Assembly: GCF_904846685.1 (NCBI RefSeq)
Contig: NZ_CAJHBQ010000001.1
Location: 1,302,001 to 1,366,000, forward strand
Reading direction: 5' to 3'
DNA: 64,000 nt
DNA from: Psychrobacter submarinus
GTDB taxonomy: Bacteria > Pseudomonadota > Gammaproteobacteria > Pseudomonadales > Moraxellaceae
Shown: piece after piece, positions 7,297 through 18,682 of the stretch
Layout of the letters: each line of letters starts with the position of its first letter
How positions within the stretch are numbered: the first letter of the stretch is position 1
Program-made: the position numbers and the translations under genes
The notes under the pieces: generated by a model
Databases searched by the model: none
What the model was told of the DNA's origin: nothing
The model's input: only the letters and a program-made list of their open reading frames with translations

Positions 7297-8508
7297 CTAT
7301 AAATGCAAGTCCGTCTCATGACCTTGTACTTCAATACGCTTTTGCTCACGGCGCTGATAGCGAAGACCAGACGCCGCAAACCACTGCGGTTTAGTCGTTT
7401 GTAACAAGTCGCTCAACTGTTGCAACTGGGTTTGCAAGGTTTGGGTCAACCAAAAGTATCCCTGCCACTCAAACGCTAAACGCTGCACGCTTGGATACTC
7501 TGAGACGGCAATACGCGTAATGGGGCGAAACACTTCATCACTGGGACTACGTAGCACCGCAGCCATATGCTGCATCGCTTGCGTCAACTCATGCTGATAA
7601 TGAACCAATAAAACATGGTTTTCCTCATCGATTTCAATATTTGCCAAGCGCGGCGCAGCACTTAATAACAAATCAATGGTGCCAATGATATTGCGATGGG
7701 TACGTTGAATGGTCTCCAGCGTCTCTTTTTCGATCCCCGACTCACTGGCGGTCGCAGCGATATGTGGACGCACAGCCAGTAGGCGCTTATTGATCTGTTG
7801 TAATGTGGTGACCAACGCTCTATCAACAGGTACTTCTCCAGCTGAAAAAGCCACTGGATTTGATTTATGGGTCGTGTTGCCCGCCGCTCCGTCCGCTGCA
7901 TCAATATGATGGCCAACGCTTGCATATAAGCTGCTACAAGCATCAAGATTGCTACTCAATAGAAATCGCCACATCAGCGTTGATTTTAGCGGCAAAATGA
8001 GTGTGACTGCGACCGCCACGCCTGTCCCTAGCAAGATATTGAGCGCACGGTAAATGCCGTCTTGACCAATACTGCTATTGCCTAGATCGGAGACAATCAT
8101 CAACATAGTGATACCCGTTAGCAGCCCTGTATATCCGAGCTTTCTGACGGCTAAATAGCCAATGATGCCGCTTAATATACCGATAAGTGCATAATCGATC
8201 CATAGCCATGCCCCTGCATTTTGATTGAACCACAACACCCCTAATGCTGTGCCAATACCTAGTAGCGTGCCCAGCACACGCTCTTTGGCTTTGGTATAGA
8301 TAGCGCCTTGATACTGTAACAATCCTAAAATAATAAAAACCGTAATGGTGGTCCACTCACCATGCGGCAGGTTTGTGACTTTATTGACTAATAGCGCCAG
8401 TATGACAGCCGTTCCTAAGCGAATGGCGTGCAAGACGTCGGCATGTTGATAGCGAACATAAGGCTCAGTAAATGGAGCAGTAACACGCTGGTAAAAGGTT
8501 GATTTCAC
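7297..8508 (-). CDS. FUSC family membrane protein (fusaric acid resistance / aromatic acid exporter type)
   Basis: 403 residues, start codon GTG. The N-terminal ~175 residues hold about six hydrophobic helices (RLGTAVILALLVNKV, WTTITVFIILGLLQY, ALNILLGTGVAVAVTLILPL). The rest is a soluble, helical region. This half-length layout fits single-unit FUSC/ArAE proteins. Relatives export aromatic acids or are of unknown role; the substrate here is not known. The KERVLGTLLGIGTALG motif is characteristic of the family. It lies downstream of gltD but is separated from it by a terminator. Confidence 0.8.
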   Translation of the reverse strand: MKSTFYQRVTAPFTEPYVRYQHADVLHAIRLGTAVILALLVNKVTNLPHGEWTTITVFIILGLLQYQGAIYTKAKERVLGTLLGIGTALGVLWFNQNAGAWLWIDYALIGILSGIIGYLAVRKLGYTGLLTGITMLMIVSDLGNSSIGQDGIYRALNILLGTGVAVAVTLILPLKSTLMWRFLLSSNLDACSSLYASVGHHIDAADGAAGNTTHKSNPVAFSAGEVPVDRALVTTLQQINKRLLAVRPHIAATASESGIEKETLETIQRTHRNIIGTIDLLLSAAPRLANIEIDEENHVLLVHYQHELTQAMQHMAAVLRSPSDEVFRPITRIAVSEYPSVQRLAFEWQGYFWLTQTLQTQLQQLSDLLQTTKPQWFAASGLRYQRREQKRIEVQGHETDLHL

Positions 8509-8628
8509 GCAAGGCTACTCTTTTTAGTGAATAAACGAGTTTTAGTGGATAAATGAGGTAAACGATAAAGCATATAGGGTACGCACAAACATGCTAGCAG
8601 TCGAGCCTTTATTTACCAAGCATCACTC

Positions 8629-8669
8629 AAAAAAAATGTCTTTTGTCTGATAAAAGACAAAAGACGTTT
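8629..8669 (-). terminator. Intrinsic terminator of gltBD
   Basis: GTCTTTTGTC (8638-8647) pairs with GACAAAAGAC (8656-8665). On the minus strand the stem is followed by eight T. It sits 45 bp after the gltD stop. Confidence 0.85.
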
Positions 8670-8713
8670 ACATCACAAACCACTAATAAATCGTGGAATC
8701 TAAATCGAGGTAA

Positions 8714-10150
<1,437 letters not shown>

Positions 10151-10253
10151 TTAGTGGGCGATGACTTTAATCGTTTTCGGTTAATAAAGATGCGATAAAA
10201 GTCATCTGCCTGCTTAAAACATTGAAGCGTCTTTTGTACTCAAAATAACGCGA

Positions 10254-13200
10254 CTACTGCGGGTCTGCCATGGTCGTTTTGAGTAAGTTTGCGATACTGG
10301 CAGCCTTAGGCTTGACCAAGTAAAACTTACGAACATAATGCTCAAAATCAGCTAGTATGGTTCGGCCCCAAGCGCTACCTGTCTTATTGACATGGTTTTC
10401 AATGACCTTTTGCAGATGAATACGGTGGCCTTCAGTCTGCTCACTTGAGATGCGGTTGAGATCAATTAGCTCATGATTACAGCGATCAAAGAAGTCGCCT
10501 TCCATATCGAGCACGTAAGCGAAACCACCCGTCATACCAGCCCCAAAGTTAAGACCAGTACGTCCAAGAATCGTGACGATACCGCCCGTCATATATTCAC
10601 AGCAATGGTCGCCTGTGCCTTCGATAACCGCATGCGCGCCAGAGTTACGAACACCAAAACGCTCACCTGCGGTCCCAGCAGCATATAACTTACCGCCCGT
10701 TGCTCCGTATAGACAGGTATTACCGATGATGGCAGTGTCCTTTGCAGCAAAGTTAGATTCTTTCGGCGGATAAATGACAATTTCACCACCTGCCATGCCT
10801 TTACCGACATAGTCATTGGCATCGCCTTCAAGCTCGATATGCAGGCCGCCAGCATTCCACACACCCAAGCTCTGCCCTGCGGTCCCCGTCAAACGAAGCT
10901 TGATTGGCATATCACTCATGCCAAGATTGCCCCATACTTGCGCAATCTCGCCCGAAATACGCGCGCCGATAGAGCGATCGCAGTTACCGACATAATAGCT
11001 ATAGTCACCGCCTGTGCCTTGACGAATGGTAAGCATCATATCACTTATCATCTGCTCAGCGAGCAAGCCTTTATCAAACGGCTCATTACGCTCGACCTGA
11101 CAAGTCTGCGGCATACCGCTACTGGCAGGATGACTAAATAAGAGCGGTGATAAGTCAAGATGACGCTGCTTATCAGTATGACCTTCTAGTATATCAAGCA
11201 GATCGGTACGCCCAACTAGCTCTTCCATACTGTGAACACCCAGTACAGCTAACCATTCACGCGTTTCAGTCGCCACAAACTTAAAGAAGTTAATGAGCAT
11301 CTCCGCCTCACCGATGAAGTGCTCATCACGCAACTTGGATTTTTGGGTAGCAACGCCTGTTGGACAGTTGTTTAAATGACAGATACGTAGGTACTTACAA
11401 CCAACCGCAATCATCGGCGTGGTACCAAAGCCAAAGCTCTCAGCACCAAGAATAGCTGCTTTTACAACATCCAATCCTGTTTTTAAACCGCCATCAGTCT
11501 GCACACGTACCTTATCGCGCAACCCATTCACTCGTAGAGATTGATGAGTCTCAGCCAAGCCAAGCTCCCACGGTGAGCCTGCATGATGGATAGACGACAG
11601 CGGAGACGCTGCTGTACCACCATCATAACCTGAGATCGTAATCAAATCAGCGTAAGCTTTGGCAACGCCCGTCGCAATCGTACCAACGCCTGGACGTGAG
11701 ACCAGTTTGACCGATACCAATGCGTCTGGATTGACTTGTTTCAAATCAAAAATCAGCTGCGCCAAATCTTCGATAGAATAAATATCATGATGCGGCGGCG
11801 GCGAAATTAGCGTCACCCCCGGTACGGAGTAACGCAGACGCGCAATCAATGCGTTGACTTTACCACCGGGTAGCTGTCCACCTTCACCAGGCTTTGCACC
11901 CTGAGCTACTTTAATCTGCATGACTTCAGCTGAGCGCAAATACGCAGGAGTTACGCCAAAACGTCCTGAGGCAACTTGTTTAATCTTCGAGTTACGCAAG
12001 GTGCCATAACGCACCGGATCTTCGCCGCCCTCACCTGAGTTTGAGCGCCCGCCAATCGTGTTCATTGCCATCGCTATGGACTCGTGCGCCTCAGGAGATA
12101 GCGCACCTAGTGACATGCCAGCTGAGTCAAAGCGCGTCAAAATCTCAGAGATGTCTTCGACCTCATTAACATCGATGCTGTTGTCAGTTTTTAGTTGTAA
12201 CAAGTCACGCAACGTCGCAACTGGGCGGCTATTTACGAGGTTGGCATAATTCTGGTAATTTTCGTAATCACCCGTACGTACCGCCGTATGTAAGCTGTTA
12301 ATCACGTCAGGATTGAAGGCATGATACTCTTTGTCAAAGACAAATTTGAGCAAACCGCCTTGATCGAGCGGTGCACGGCGCTTAAATGCGTTGGCTGCCA
12401 ATTGGGCTTGATCGGCAGCTAAGTCAGCAAAAGTAGCCCCCCTTATACGACTCTGAACGCCTTTAAAGCACAGATTGACCACCTCTTCAGACAGGCCGAC
12501 CGCTTCAAACAACTGCGCGCCGCGATACGATACAATGGTCGAGATGCCCATTTTCGACAAAATCTTTAATAAGCCTTTATCCAAGCCTTTACGGAAATTG
12601 ACGCGGGCTTGAATTGGGTCACCAAGCAACTCACCAGTCGCAACCAAGTCATCGATAACATCATATGCCAGATATGGATACACACAAGTTGCACCAAACC
12701 CGATCAATACAGCCACTTGATGCGAGTCACGAGCAAGACCTGTCTCAACGACTAGGTTGGCATCAGTACGGATGCCTTCTGCAATCAGGTAATGGTGCAC
12801 GGCTCCTGTGACCATGATGGCATTGGCAGGTACTTTTTCTGCATCGATCTCTTTATCAGACAGTACGATCAAGGTATTGCCCGAACGGATGTTATCTGCC
12901 ACTTCTTCGCAAATAGCGACGATAGCATCGGATAACTCTAAAGTACGGTCATAGTTCAGATCGATACGAGCCATCTTGAATGCTGGATCATCCAACGTTT
13001 CAAGCTGCTGCATCTTGCTGGCTGACAAGACTGGTGATGACAAAATAATACGATGAGCATCTTTTGCTGATGGCGCAAACACATTGGTTTCAGCGCCTAG
13101 GCAAGTTTGTAGTGACATCACAATGGATTCACGTAGTGGATCGATTGGCGGGTTGGTCACCTGCGCGAACTGCTGACGGAAAAAATCACCCACATGGCGA

Positions 13201-14717
13201 ATTTGCTGTGACAGTACTGCCATTGGCGTATCGTCACCCATCGAGCCTACTGGCTCTTGGCCATTCTCTGCATTGGGTCGAATGATTTCGGTACGCTCTT
13301 CATTGGTGATGTGATACATTTTTTGTAATGCTTTTAGCTTATCGCCACGGCACGCTTGCATTGCCAATGTTTCTTCTAAGCGCTCGTCATCACGAATACG
13401 GGTGGCCTCTTCACGTAGCCACTTGCGATACGGATGCGCATTTTTCAGCAACGTTGCAACAGCAGTCGTATCCATCACTTGACCTGTCAACGTATCAATA
13501 ACCAGCATTTGACCTGGGCCGACACGACCTTTTGCCAACACATCTTGTGGTGAGTAGTCCCAAACCCCTACTTCCGATGCCACAGTGATATAACCGTTCT
13601 TGGTGGTCACCCAACGTGACGGACGCAGACCGTTTCTATCGAGCATACAGACGGCATAGCGTCCATCTTGGATCACAAGCCCTGCAGGACCATCCCACGC
13701 TTCCATATGCTGCGAATAAAACTCATAAAACGCTCGCAAATCCATGTCCATGCTATCGACGTTCTGCCATGCTGGTGGCACCAAAATTGACATCGCATGA
13801 AATAAGTTCATACCACCAGACATCAGTACTTCAAGCATATTATCTAAGCTTGATGAGTCAGAGCCTGTGGTATTTACAAGCGGCGTCAATTTATTTAGGT
13901 TCGGCAGTTTGTCTGATTTGAGCTTTGGTGTGCGAGCTTTAGACCAATTGCGGTTACCTGTAATGGTATTTAACTCACCATTATGAGCCAGATAGCGGAA
14001 TGGCTGCGCAAGCGGCCAGCGCGGTAACGTATTGGTCGAAAAACGCTGATGGAAAACCACGATATGTGACGCCAAGCGCTCATCTTGTAAATCTAAGAAA
14101 AAGGCTGGTAAATCTGAAGGCATGACCAGACCTTTATAAATAATCGTCTGGCAGCTCAACGAGCACACGTAAAACAATTCATCATCGATCAGACGCTGCT
14201 CGGCTTTTTTGCGCGCGACAAACAGCTTACGGTTAAAGTCATCTGCAGCTAGATCATCATCAGCATTGACGAATACTTGCTTAAAATCAGGCAGCGTCTC
14301 ACGGCCAATATCACCGACGATACTCAGATCTAACGGTACTTCGCGCCAGCCAGCTACTTCTAACCCTTGTGCAGTAATCTCTTCGTTTAACACCTGCTGG
14401 CTATGAGCGGCCTTTTCACTATCTAAATGAGTAAACACCATGCCGACAGCAAAGTTGTCAGTGATAGACAGCTCCTGCTCAGAAGCGATAGTTTGAAAAA
14501 ACGCTTTTGGCGTCGCTAGCAATAAGCCGCAGCCATCGCCAGTCTTGCCATCTGCTGCTACACCGCCGCGATGGGTCATACAGCTGAGACTATGAATAGC
14601 GGTCTTGACTAAGTCGTGACTGGCTTGTCCCTCAATGTGAGCAATCAAACCAAAACCACAGTTATCAGAGAAATCATCTGGAGTCGCTAGATGGCTATGC
14701 GAGGAGATCATTGACAT
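10254..14717 (-). CDS. gltB: Glutamate synthase large subunit
   Basis: 1487 residues, full length. A 19-residue propeptide precedes Cys20 ([12 protein letters not shown]), which becomes the N-terminal nucleophile of the class-II glutaminase domain. Next come the central domain, the FMN-binding synthase domain ([37 protein letters not shown]), a 3Fe-4S cysteine motif near residue 1105 ([13 protein letters not shown]) and the C-terminal GXGXG beta-helix. It hydrolyses glutamine and channels ammonia to 2-oxoglutarate. AAGGA lies 6 nt before the start. It is first of a gltB-gltD operon. Confidence 0.98.
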   Translation of the reverse strand: MSMISSHSHLATPDDFSDNCGFGLIAHIEGQASHDLVKTAIHSLSCMTHRGGVAADGKTGDGCGLLLATPKAFFQTIASEQELSITDNFAVGMVFTHLDSEKAAHSQQVLNEEITAQGLEVAGWREVPLDLSIVGDIGRETLPDFKQVFVNADDDLAADDFNRKLFVARKKAEQRLIDDELFYVCSLSCQTIIYKGLVMPSDLPAFFLDLQDERLASHIVVFHQRFSTNTLPRWPLAQPFRYLAHNGELNTITGNRNWSKARTPKLKSDKLPNLNKLTPLVNTTGSDSSSLDNMLEVLMSGGMNLFHAMSILVPPAWQNVDSMDMDLRAFYEFYSQHMEAWDGPAGLVIQDGRYAVCMLDRNGLRPSRWVTTKNGYITVASEVGVWDYSPQDVLAKGRVGPGQMLVIDTLTGQVMDTTAVATLLKNAHPYRKWLREEATRIRDDERLEETLAMQACRGDKLKALQKMYHITNEERTEIIRPNAENGQEPVGSMGDDTPMAVLSQQIRHVGDFFRQQFAQVTNPPIDPLRESIVMSLQTCLGAETNVFAPSAKDAHRIILSSPVLSASKMQQLETLDDPAFKMARIDLNYDRTLELSDAIVAICEEVADNIRSGNTLIVLSDKEIDAEKVPANAIMVTGAVHHYLIAEGIRTDANLVVETGLARDSHQVAVLIGFGATCVYPYLAYDVIDDLVATGELLGDPIQARVNFRKGLDKGLLKILSKMGISTIVSYRGAQLFEAVGLSEEVVNLCFKGVQSRIRGATFADLAADQAQLAANAFKRRAPLDQGGLLKFVFDKEYHAFNPDVINSLHTAVRTGDYENYQNYANLVNSRPVATLRDLLQLKTDNSIDVNEVEDISEILTRFDSAGMSLGALSPEAHESIAMAMNTIGGRSNSGEGGEDPVRYGTLRNSKIKQVASGRFGVTPAYLRSAEVMQIKVAQGAKPGEGGQLPGGKVNALIARLRYSVPGVTLISPPPHHDIYSIEDLAQLIFDLKQVNPDALVSVKLVSRPGVGTIATGVAKAYADLITISGYDGGTAASPLSSIHHAGSPWELGLAETHQSLRVNGLRDKVRVQTDGGLKTGLDVVKAAILGAESFGFGTTPMIAVGCKYLRICHLNNCPTGVATQKSKLRDEHFIGEAEMLINFFKFVATETREWLAVLGVHSMEELVGRTDLLDILEGHTDKQRHLDLSPLLFSHPASSGMPQTCQVERNEPFDKGLLAEQMISDMMLTIRQGTGGDYSYYVGNCDRSIGARISGEIAQVWGNLGMSDMPIKLRLTGTAGQSLGVWNAGGLHIELEGDANDYVGKGMAGGEIVIYPPKESNFAAKDTAIIGNTCLYGATGGKLYAAGTAGERFGVRNSGAHAVIEGTGDHCCEYMTGGIVTILGRTGLNFGAGMTGGFAYVLDMEGDFFDRCNHELIDLNRISSEQTEGHRIHLQKVIENHVNKTGSAWGRTILADFEHYVRKFYLVKPKAASIANLLKTTMADPQ

Positions 14718-14762
14718 GGTTTATCCTTTTGGGTGAACGGGCGCTTGGTATCCAATGCGAAC

Positions 14763-14792
14763 ATTAAACGCAGCATTGCAAGTAAAATGCAA
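14763..14792 (-). promoter_or_regulatory. Weak candidate gltB promoter
   Basis: On the minus strand, TTGCAT (14787-14792) and TTTAAT (14763-14768) with an 18-nt spacer, giving a leader of about 40 nt before gltB. The match to consensus is moderate only. Confidence 0.3.
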
Positions 14793-15104
14793 TTAAAATA
14801 AAATTTACTAAACTTTATGCTAATATATTTATTCAAGCGGATTAATAGAGCCCGTGATGAACGGCTAAAACTGCACCAGATGCCTAAAATTATTTAAGCA
14901 AGACTTTATAAGAGCGTCAATTCAACGCTCGTCTTATCGACGACTTATCCTTAAGTAGTAAATTAATTATTTTTTGCCATAGCAAATAACCAGACGGTTA
15001 GAGCTATGATTGAGTTATAACAACCATTTGAGGTGACAGCTACTAAGGCTGATATAGCCCTTACAATAACTGACTTATTATAAAGCTGACGATATCCCTA
15101 GAGT

Positions 15105-15135
15105 CGTTATCTTATCTTTCATGAGTAAGATAACG
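15105..15135. repeat. 10-bp inverted repeat (hairpin)
   Basis: CGTTATCTTA (15105-15114) and its exact inverse TAAGATAACG (15126-15135) with an 11-nt loop. It lies downstream of the SPOR gene and upstream of gltB on the minus strand. There is no U-run on the minus strand. Confidence 0.5.
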
Positions 15136-15150
15136 TTTATACCTGGCATT

Positions 15151-15193
15151 GATTTGTACAAAGAGTAGCAAGTTTACGATAATTGTACAAATC
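15151..15193. repeat. 11-bp inverted repeat with 21-nt spacer
   Basis: GATTTGTACAA (15151-15161) and TTGTACAAATC (15183-15193). The flanks also look related (ACCTG outside both arms, offset by one base), so the original symmetry may have been longer. It could be an operator, a processed RNA hairpin, or the remnant of a small repeat element. Confidence 0.5.
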
Positions 15194-15305
15194 AGCGCAG
15201 GTACTAATCATAGATAATATTTAAGCAAAAATCTAGTTATTTATGTGACCTATTCCGCTTACCTCTATCATGAGTTTTTGTCGTTAAAAAAGTGAGCTGC
15301 TCCGC

Positions 15306-16433
15306 TTAATTCGTTCTTTCCTGAATGAGCTCTTTCATACTGTCGTTACTATTTGCTGTATTACTCGCAGCATCATTTGCGGTGTTAGCCGGTTTAGGCG
15401 TGGCATTATTGTTATTGTTATTGTTATTGTTCGTTTTCGGCGGAGCGCTCGTATCCTTATCAGTAGGCGGTTTCGGCGCGGTGACTACCGGTGGTTTTTT
15501 GACTTCAGCGTCCGTATTACGGGTATTACTTGGTATTTGAGCGATGTTTTCATTACCAGAGTCAATTGAGCGCTGTTCATTGACAGATAAAGTCGCTGAA
15601 GTATCCTCGGACTGACGAATACTCTCTTTTTGACTATTTGCAGCTGCATCGTTTTGGGCATTTGCCATATTACGCTCTGCTCTTTGCTTGATAGTATCAG
15701 CAGAAATACTATCCTCTGTAGCAGCGTTATCATTATCATTAGTTGTTGGCTGTTGACGTACTGGCACTTCACGCTGGGTACGTTTTAGCTTAACGGAACG
15801 AGCGCGTCTGCTGCTCAGATCTTTTATTGGTTCTGGACGCTCGTAGTTATCAATAATACTGACGTAGCGGCTGATCTCCTCTGGCAATACTCGTACACCA
15901 GCTGGTAGCCCAAAGTCTATAAGCTTAGCAGCGCCTACGGCTTCTTGCGGACTGCTCATAATGCCATAAGTCAACATATAGCGTACTTTATTGTTTTCAT
16001 CACGATAACGAAAATAGGCAAACTTGTCACGATCTTTACGGCTTTCTAAATAGCTGACGATGACGTCGTTTTCGGCCACATTCATCACTTGTACCGTCCA
16101 CTTACCTTTGTTCGCTGATAAGTAACGCTTATCCTTAAACTCATCAGGATAATTACGCAAATCACGGACCGTTGCCTCAAAGTCGATAGGCTGTACATCG
16201 GTATCAAGCTCATGTAAGGACTCGATGGATAATGGCTGTTTGAGCTCATCGACGGTGACTTGCGGCGTTGACAGCGGCGCATTCTCAATTTGAGCACCGA
16301 TGGCAGATGTCTGACTAAACATCCAAACCAATGCAGTCACTACTCCGAGTAACAACGCCATCATCAGCCATAAAAGCGCTTGGCGACGATAGGATCGGCT
16401 CGCAGGAGATGTCGATGCGCGCGATTGTGCCAT
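15306..16433 (-). CDS. SPOR domain-containing inner-membrane protein (DamX-like position)
   Basis: 375 residues. A basic N-terminus is followed by one membrane helix (about 16-38, ALLWLMMALLLGVVTALVWMF), then a periplasmic part. Residues about 108-190 (KWTVQVMNVAEND...YGIMSSPQEAVGAAKLIDFGLPAGVRVLPEEIS) resemble a SPOR peptidoglycan-binding fold. The last 160 residues are low complexity, with nine consecutive Asn near 340-350. SPOR proteins bind denuded glycan at the division septum. Its place between aroB and gltB matches DamX-like genes next to aroKB in gamma-proteobacteria. The exact role is inferred from position. Confidence 0.75.
   Translation of the reverse strand: MAQSRASTSPASRSYRRQALLWLMMALLLGVVTALVWMFSQTSAIGAQIENAPLSTPQVTVDELKQPLSIESLHELDTDVQPIDFEATVRDLRNYPDEFKDKRYLSANKGKWTVQVMNVAENDVIVSYLESRKDRDKFAYFRYRDENNKVRYMLTYGIMSSPQEAVGAAKLIDFGLPAGVRVLPEEISRYVSIIDNYERPEPIKDLSSRRARSVKLKRTQREVPVRQQPTTNDNDNAATEDSISADTIKQRAERNMANAQNDAAANSQKESIRQSEDTSATLSVNEQRSIDSGNENIAQIPSNTRNTDAEVKKPPVVTAPKPPTDKDTSAPPKTNNNNNNNNNATPKPANTANDAASNTANSNDSMKELIQERTN
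15405..15431. repeat. Hexanucleotide microsatellite inside the SPOR gene
   Basis: Four and a half copies of a 6-bp unit (ATTRTT, mostly GTTATT) encode the poly-Asn run. The unit is a multiple of three, so copy-number slippage would change the length of the Asn tract without a frameshift. Confidence 0.75.
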
Positions 16434-16565
16434 GAAGAATTTCCTTGGTAATATAGGTTGTCAATATAAGTATCGACACTAACAATGAATAAATACAAAA
16501 GACAATAGACTAGAACTCTCTAAAAAGTCATAAATATCAGTCATCTATAATAACAGTATACCGCT

Positions 16566-17702
16566 TTATGGATTAGATTGGGATAAAACCTCTATCAATA
16601 GCTTCTCATCGAAATCATCGGTCAATATCCCCTCGCCTAGTGATTTGAGTAAAATCAGCCGAATCTTGCCGCCTTTGACTTTTTTATCATGACCCATCAG
16701 GTCAAGAGCGGTTGCCACTGAGATAGCAGGCGGAGTAATAGGGAGGTTGGCAAGCGTTAAGATATGTTTTATCCGATCGGTGTCATGCTGAGTCAGCCAG
16801 CCAAGCTTTTGTGACAGCATTGCCGCTTGTACCATACCAGCAGCCACTGCCTCTCCGTGCAACCATTCGCCATAGCCCTCATGCGTCTCGATCACATGAC
16901 CAAAGGTATGACCAAAGTTCAATAATGCTCTGACACCTGACTCTCTCTCATCTTGCGCGACCACTTGCGCTTTGTAGTCGCAGCAGCGCTTAACCGCTAC
17001 AGCAAGCACTTCTAGATCAAGCGCCATCATGGCCGGCAGATTATGCTCAAGCCAAGTCAAAAACGCTTCATCCATAATCAGCGCGTACTTAATCACCTCG
17101 GCGATACCTGCTGACAGCTCGCGCGCGGGCAAAGTCTGCAAAGTATTCATATCAGCCAATACCATCTGCGGCTGCCAAAACGCGCCAATCATGTTTTTGC
17201 CTTGCGGATGATTGATACCGGTCTTACCGCCCACGCTCGAATCCACTTGTGCCAACAAAGTCGTCGGGATCTGAATAAAATTGACGCCGCGCATAAAGCT
17301 TGCTGCAGCAAAACCTGTCATATCGCCAATCACGCCGCCGCCAAGCGCAAGTAAAGTCACGTCACGGTTAAAATGCTGCGCCATGAGTGCATCGTATATT
17401 TTATTGATATGATCTTGATTCTTATACTGCTCACCATCGGGTAGCACGCAGACGGCTACCTGAAAATCAGTAGATAATTGCTGCTGTAAAGGCTGCAAGT
17501 ACAAAGGCGCGACAGTCTCATTGGTGACGATTAACACTTGCTTGCCCGTAATATACGGTGCGACGCGCTGCGCCATAGTGCTTACCTTGTTACTGTCACT
17601 CGCGGCATCTTCGCTATCGCTACAACTTGCGGTAATAATAATAGGATAATCATGGCTTTGGGTTTGTACTGTCAAACTATCATCGAACAGGGGCTTTGCC
17701 AT
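16566..17702 (-). CDS. aroB: 3-dehydroquinate synthase
   Basis: 378 residues. Conserved stretches include [39 protein letters not shown] with the NAD-binding [16 protein letters not shown] (substrate and metal site), [15 protein letters not shown] and HGEAVAAGM (zinc ligands). It converts DAHP to 3-dehydroquinate, step two of the shikimate pathway, in the cytoplasm. It follows aroK on the same strand after a 214-bp gap and precedes the SPOR gene. Near residue 30 there is a polar insertion ([12 protein letters not shown]) not typical of AroB, probably a surface loop. Confidence 0.96.
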   Translation of the reverse strand: MAKPLFDDSLTVQTQSHDYPIIITASCSDSEDAASDSNKVSTMAQRVAPYITGKQVLIVTNETVAPLYLQPLQQQLSTDFQVAVCVLPDGEQYKNQDHINKIYDALMAQHFNRDVTLLALGGGVIGDMTGFAAASFMRGVNFIQIPTTLLAQVDSSVGGKTGINHPQGKNMIGAFWQPQMVLADMNTLQTLPARELSAGIAEVIKYALIMDEAFLTWLEHNLPAMMALDLEVLAVAVKRCCDYKAQVVAQDERESGVRALLNFGHTFGHVIETHEGYGEWLHGEAVAAGMVQAAMLSQKLGWLTQHDTDRIKHILTLANLPITPPAISVATALDLMGHDKKVKGGKIRLILLKSLGEGILTDDFDEKLLIEVLSQSNP

Positions 17703-17793
17703 ACCGGCTTCCTATGTAAAAATCTAGACGCTGTTTTTTATTGAATATCGACGTTGTTAAGTGGCGGCATATCTAGACTGAGGCTTATTTTCT

Positions 17794-17851
17794 GCAACAC
17801 AGCTTTTGCAACACATTTTCTGTACCACTCTTTGCAACACCCTTTCAACAC
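17794..17851. repeat. Loose CAACAC repeats between aroK and aroB
   Basis: CAACAC occurs at 17795, 17809, 17835 and 17846, three of the copies preceded by TTGC or CTGC. The spacing is irregular. It may be chance low complexity. Confidence 0.3.
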
Positions 17852-17916
17852 ATCTTCGGCACACTTGGTGTGAGTTACAACGGTAGTTACGGCTTATAAA
17901 CGCAATATCGCGAGTA

Positions 17917-18468
17917 TTAAGGCGTGTTGTCGCCCTGCGTTGTAGCAATAAACCGTTCTAGCTGCTGCAATAGCTGATTGACCATATGCCGCGGATAAGT
18001 GTGCCCAGTCGGCAAAATAATATGAGCCACTTGTCGATATAATGGATCACGGACTTGATATAAATTTTGTAGGATTTGTTTGGGATTCGGCTGTTGTAAT
18101 AGCGGGCGCGACTTATCTTTGGCCGTGCGCGCCATTTGCACCTCAACTGGGGCATTTAGATAAACCACGATACCGCGCTGATGCAAAAACTCTCGGTTAT
18201 CATGACTCATGACCGCACCGCCACCAGTGGCTAATACGATTTGGGGCTTTTGAGTCAGCTCATCAATGGCGCGAGTTTCACGCTCACGAAAGCCAGCTTC
18301 GCCCTCTTTGGCAAATATCCAAGCAATATCCGCGCCGGTTTGGGACTCAATAAACCAGTCGCTATCAACAAACTCACGCCCTAGCTGTTTGGCAAGCAGA
18401 CGGCCAATTGTGGTCTTTCCTGCACCCATCGGCCCGACTATAAATACCGACGGTAATTCCTCCAACAT
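17917..18468 (-). CDS. aroK: Shikimate kinase
   Basis: 183 residues. The P-loop is GPMGAGKTT (12-20), followed by the shikimate-binding DSD (FVDSDWFIE), GFRERE and the GGG of LATGGGAV. It phosphorylates shikimate with ATP, step five of the shikimate pathway. The C-terminal LID region contains DKSRPLLQ. It is the first gene of an aroK-aroB pair and is separated from pilQ by a strong terminator, so it probably has its own promoter in the 214 bp upstream, although I could not identify one with confidence. Confidence 0.96.
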   Translation of the reverse strand: MLEELPSVFIVGPMGAGKTTIGRLLAKQLGREFVDSDWFIESQTGADIAWIFAKEGEAGFRERETRAIDELTQKPQIVLATGGGAVMSHDNREFLHQRGIVVYLNAPVEVQMARTAKDKSRPLLQQPNPKQILQNLYQVRDPLYRQVAHIILPTGHTYPRHMVNQLLQQLERFIATTQGDNTP

Positions 18469-18584
18469 AACACTTACTCAGCTAAATTAACTATCATACA
18501 ACGTCATCGATAATCTGGCTAGTAATCAACCTTGATATTAACAGCAAAAATTTTATTAAGCCTTTTTGAGCATCATTAAGACAC

Positions 18585-18612
18585 AAAAAAGCAAGCACTT
18601 AGGCTTGCTTTT
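18585..18612 (-). terminator. Intrinsic terminator of pilMNOPQ
   Basis: On the minus strand, AAAAGCAAGC and GCTTGCTTTT form a 10-bp stem followed by a T-run (18585-18590 read in reverse). It lies 70 bp after the pilQ stop and isolates the pilus operon from aroK. Confidence 0.85.
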
Positions 18613-18682
18613 CTTCGCGTTAAAATTGAACGATTTATAAAATAAAAACCGCTTAACTTTTATGGTTACAGGATTAACCGGG

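Larger units (their letters stand above)
14718..15305. other. 588-bp gap upstream of gltB; hairpins but no gene
   Basis: No credible coding region. It holds a weak candidate gltB promoter and two perfect inverted repeats (15105-15135 and 15151-15193), described separately. The rest is AT-rich sequence in which I see nothing specific. Confidence 0.6.

Noticed and set aside
17757-17948. A 63-codon Cys/Arg-rich frame overlapping the aroK 3' end
   Set aside because: It is out of frame with aroK, has no ribosome-binding site, and its composition follows the CAACAC-rich sequence.
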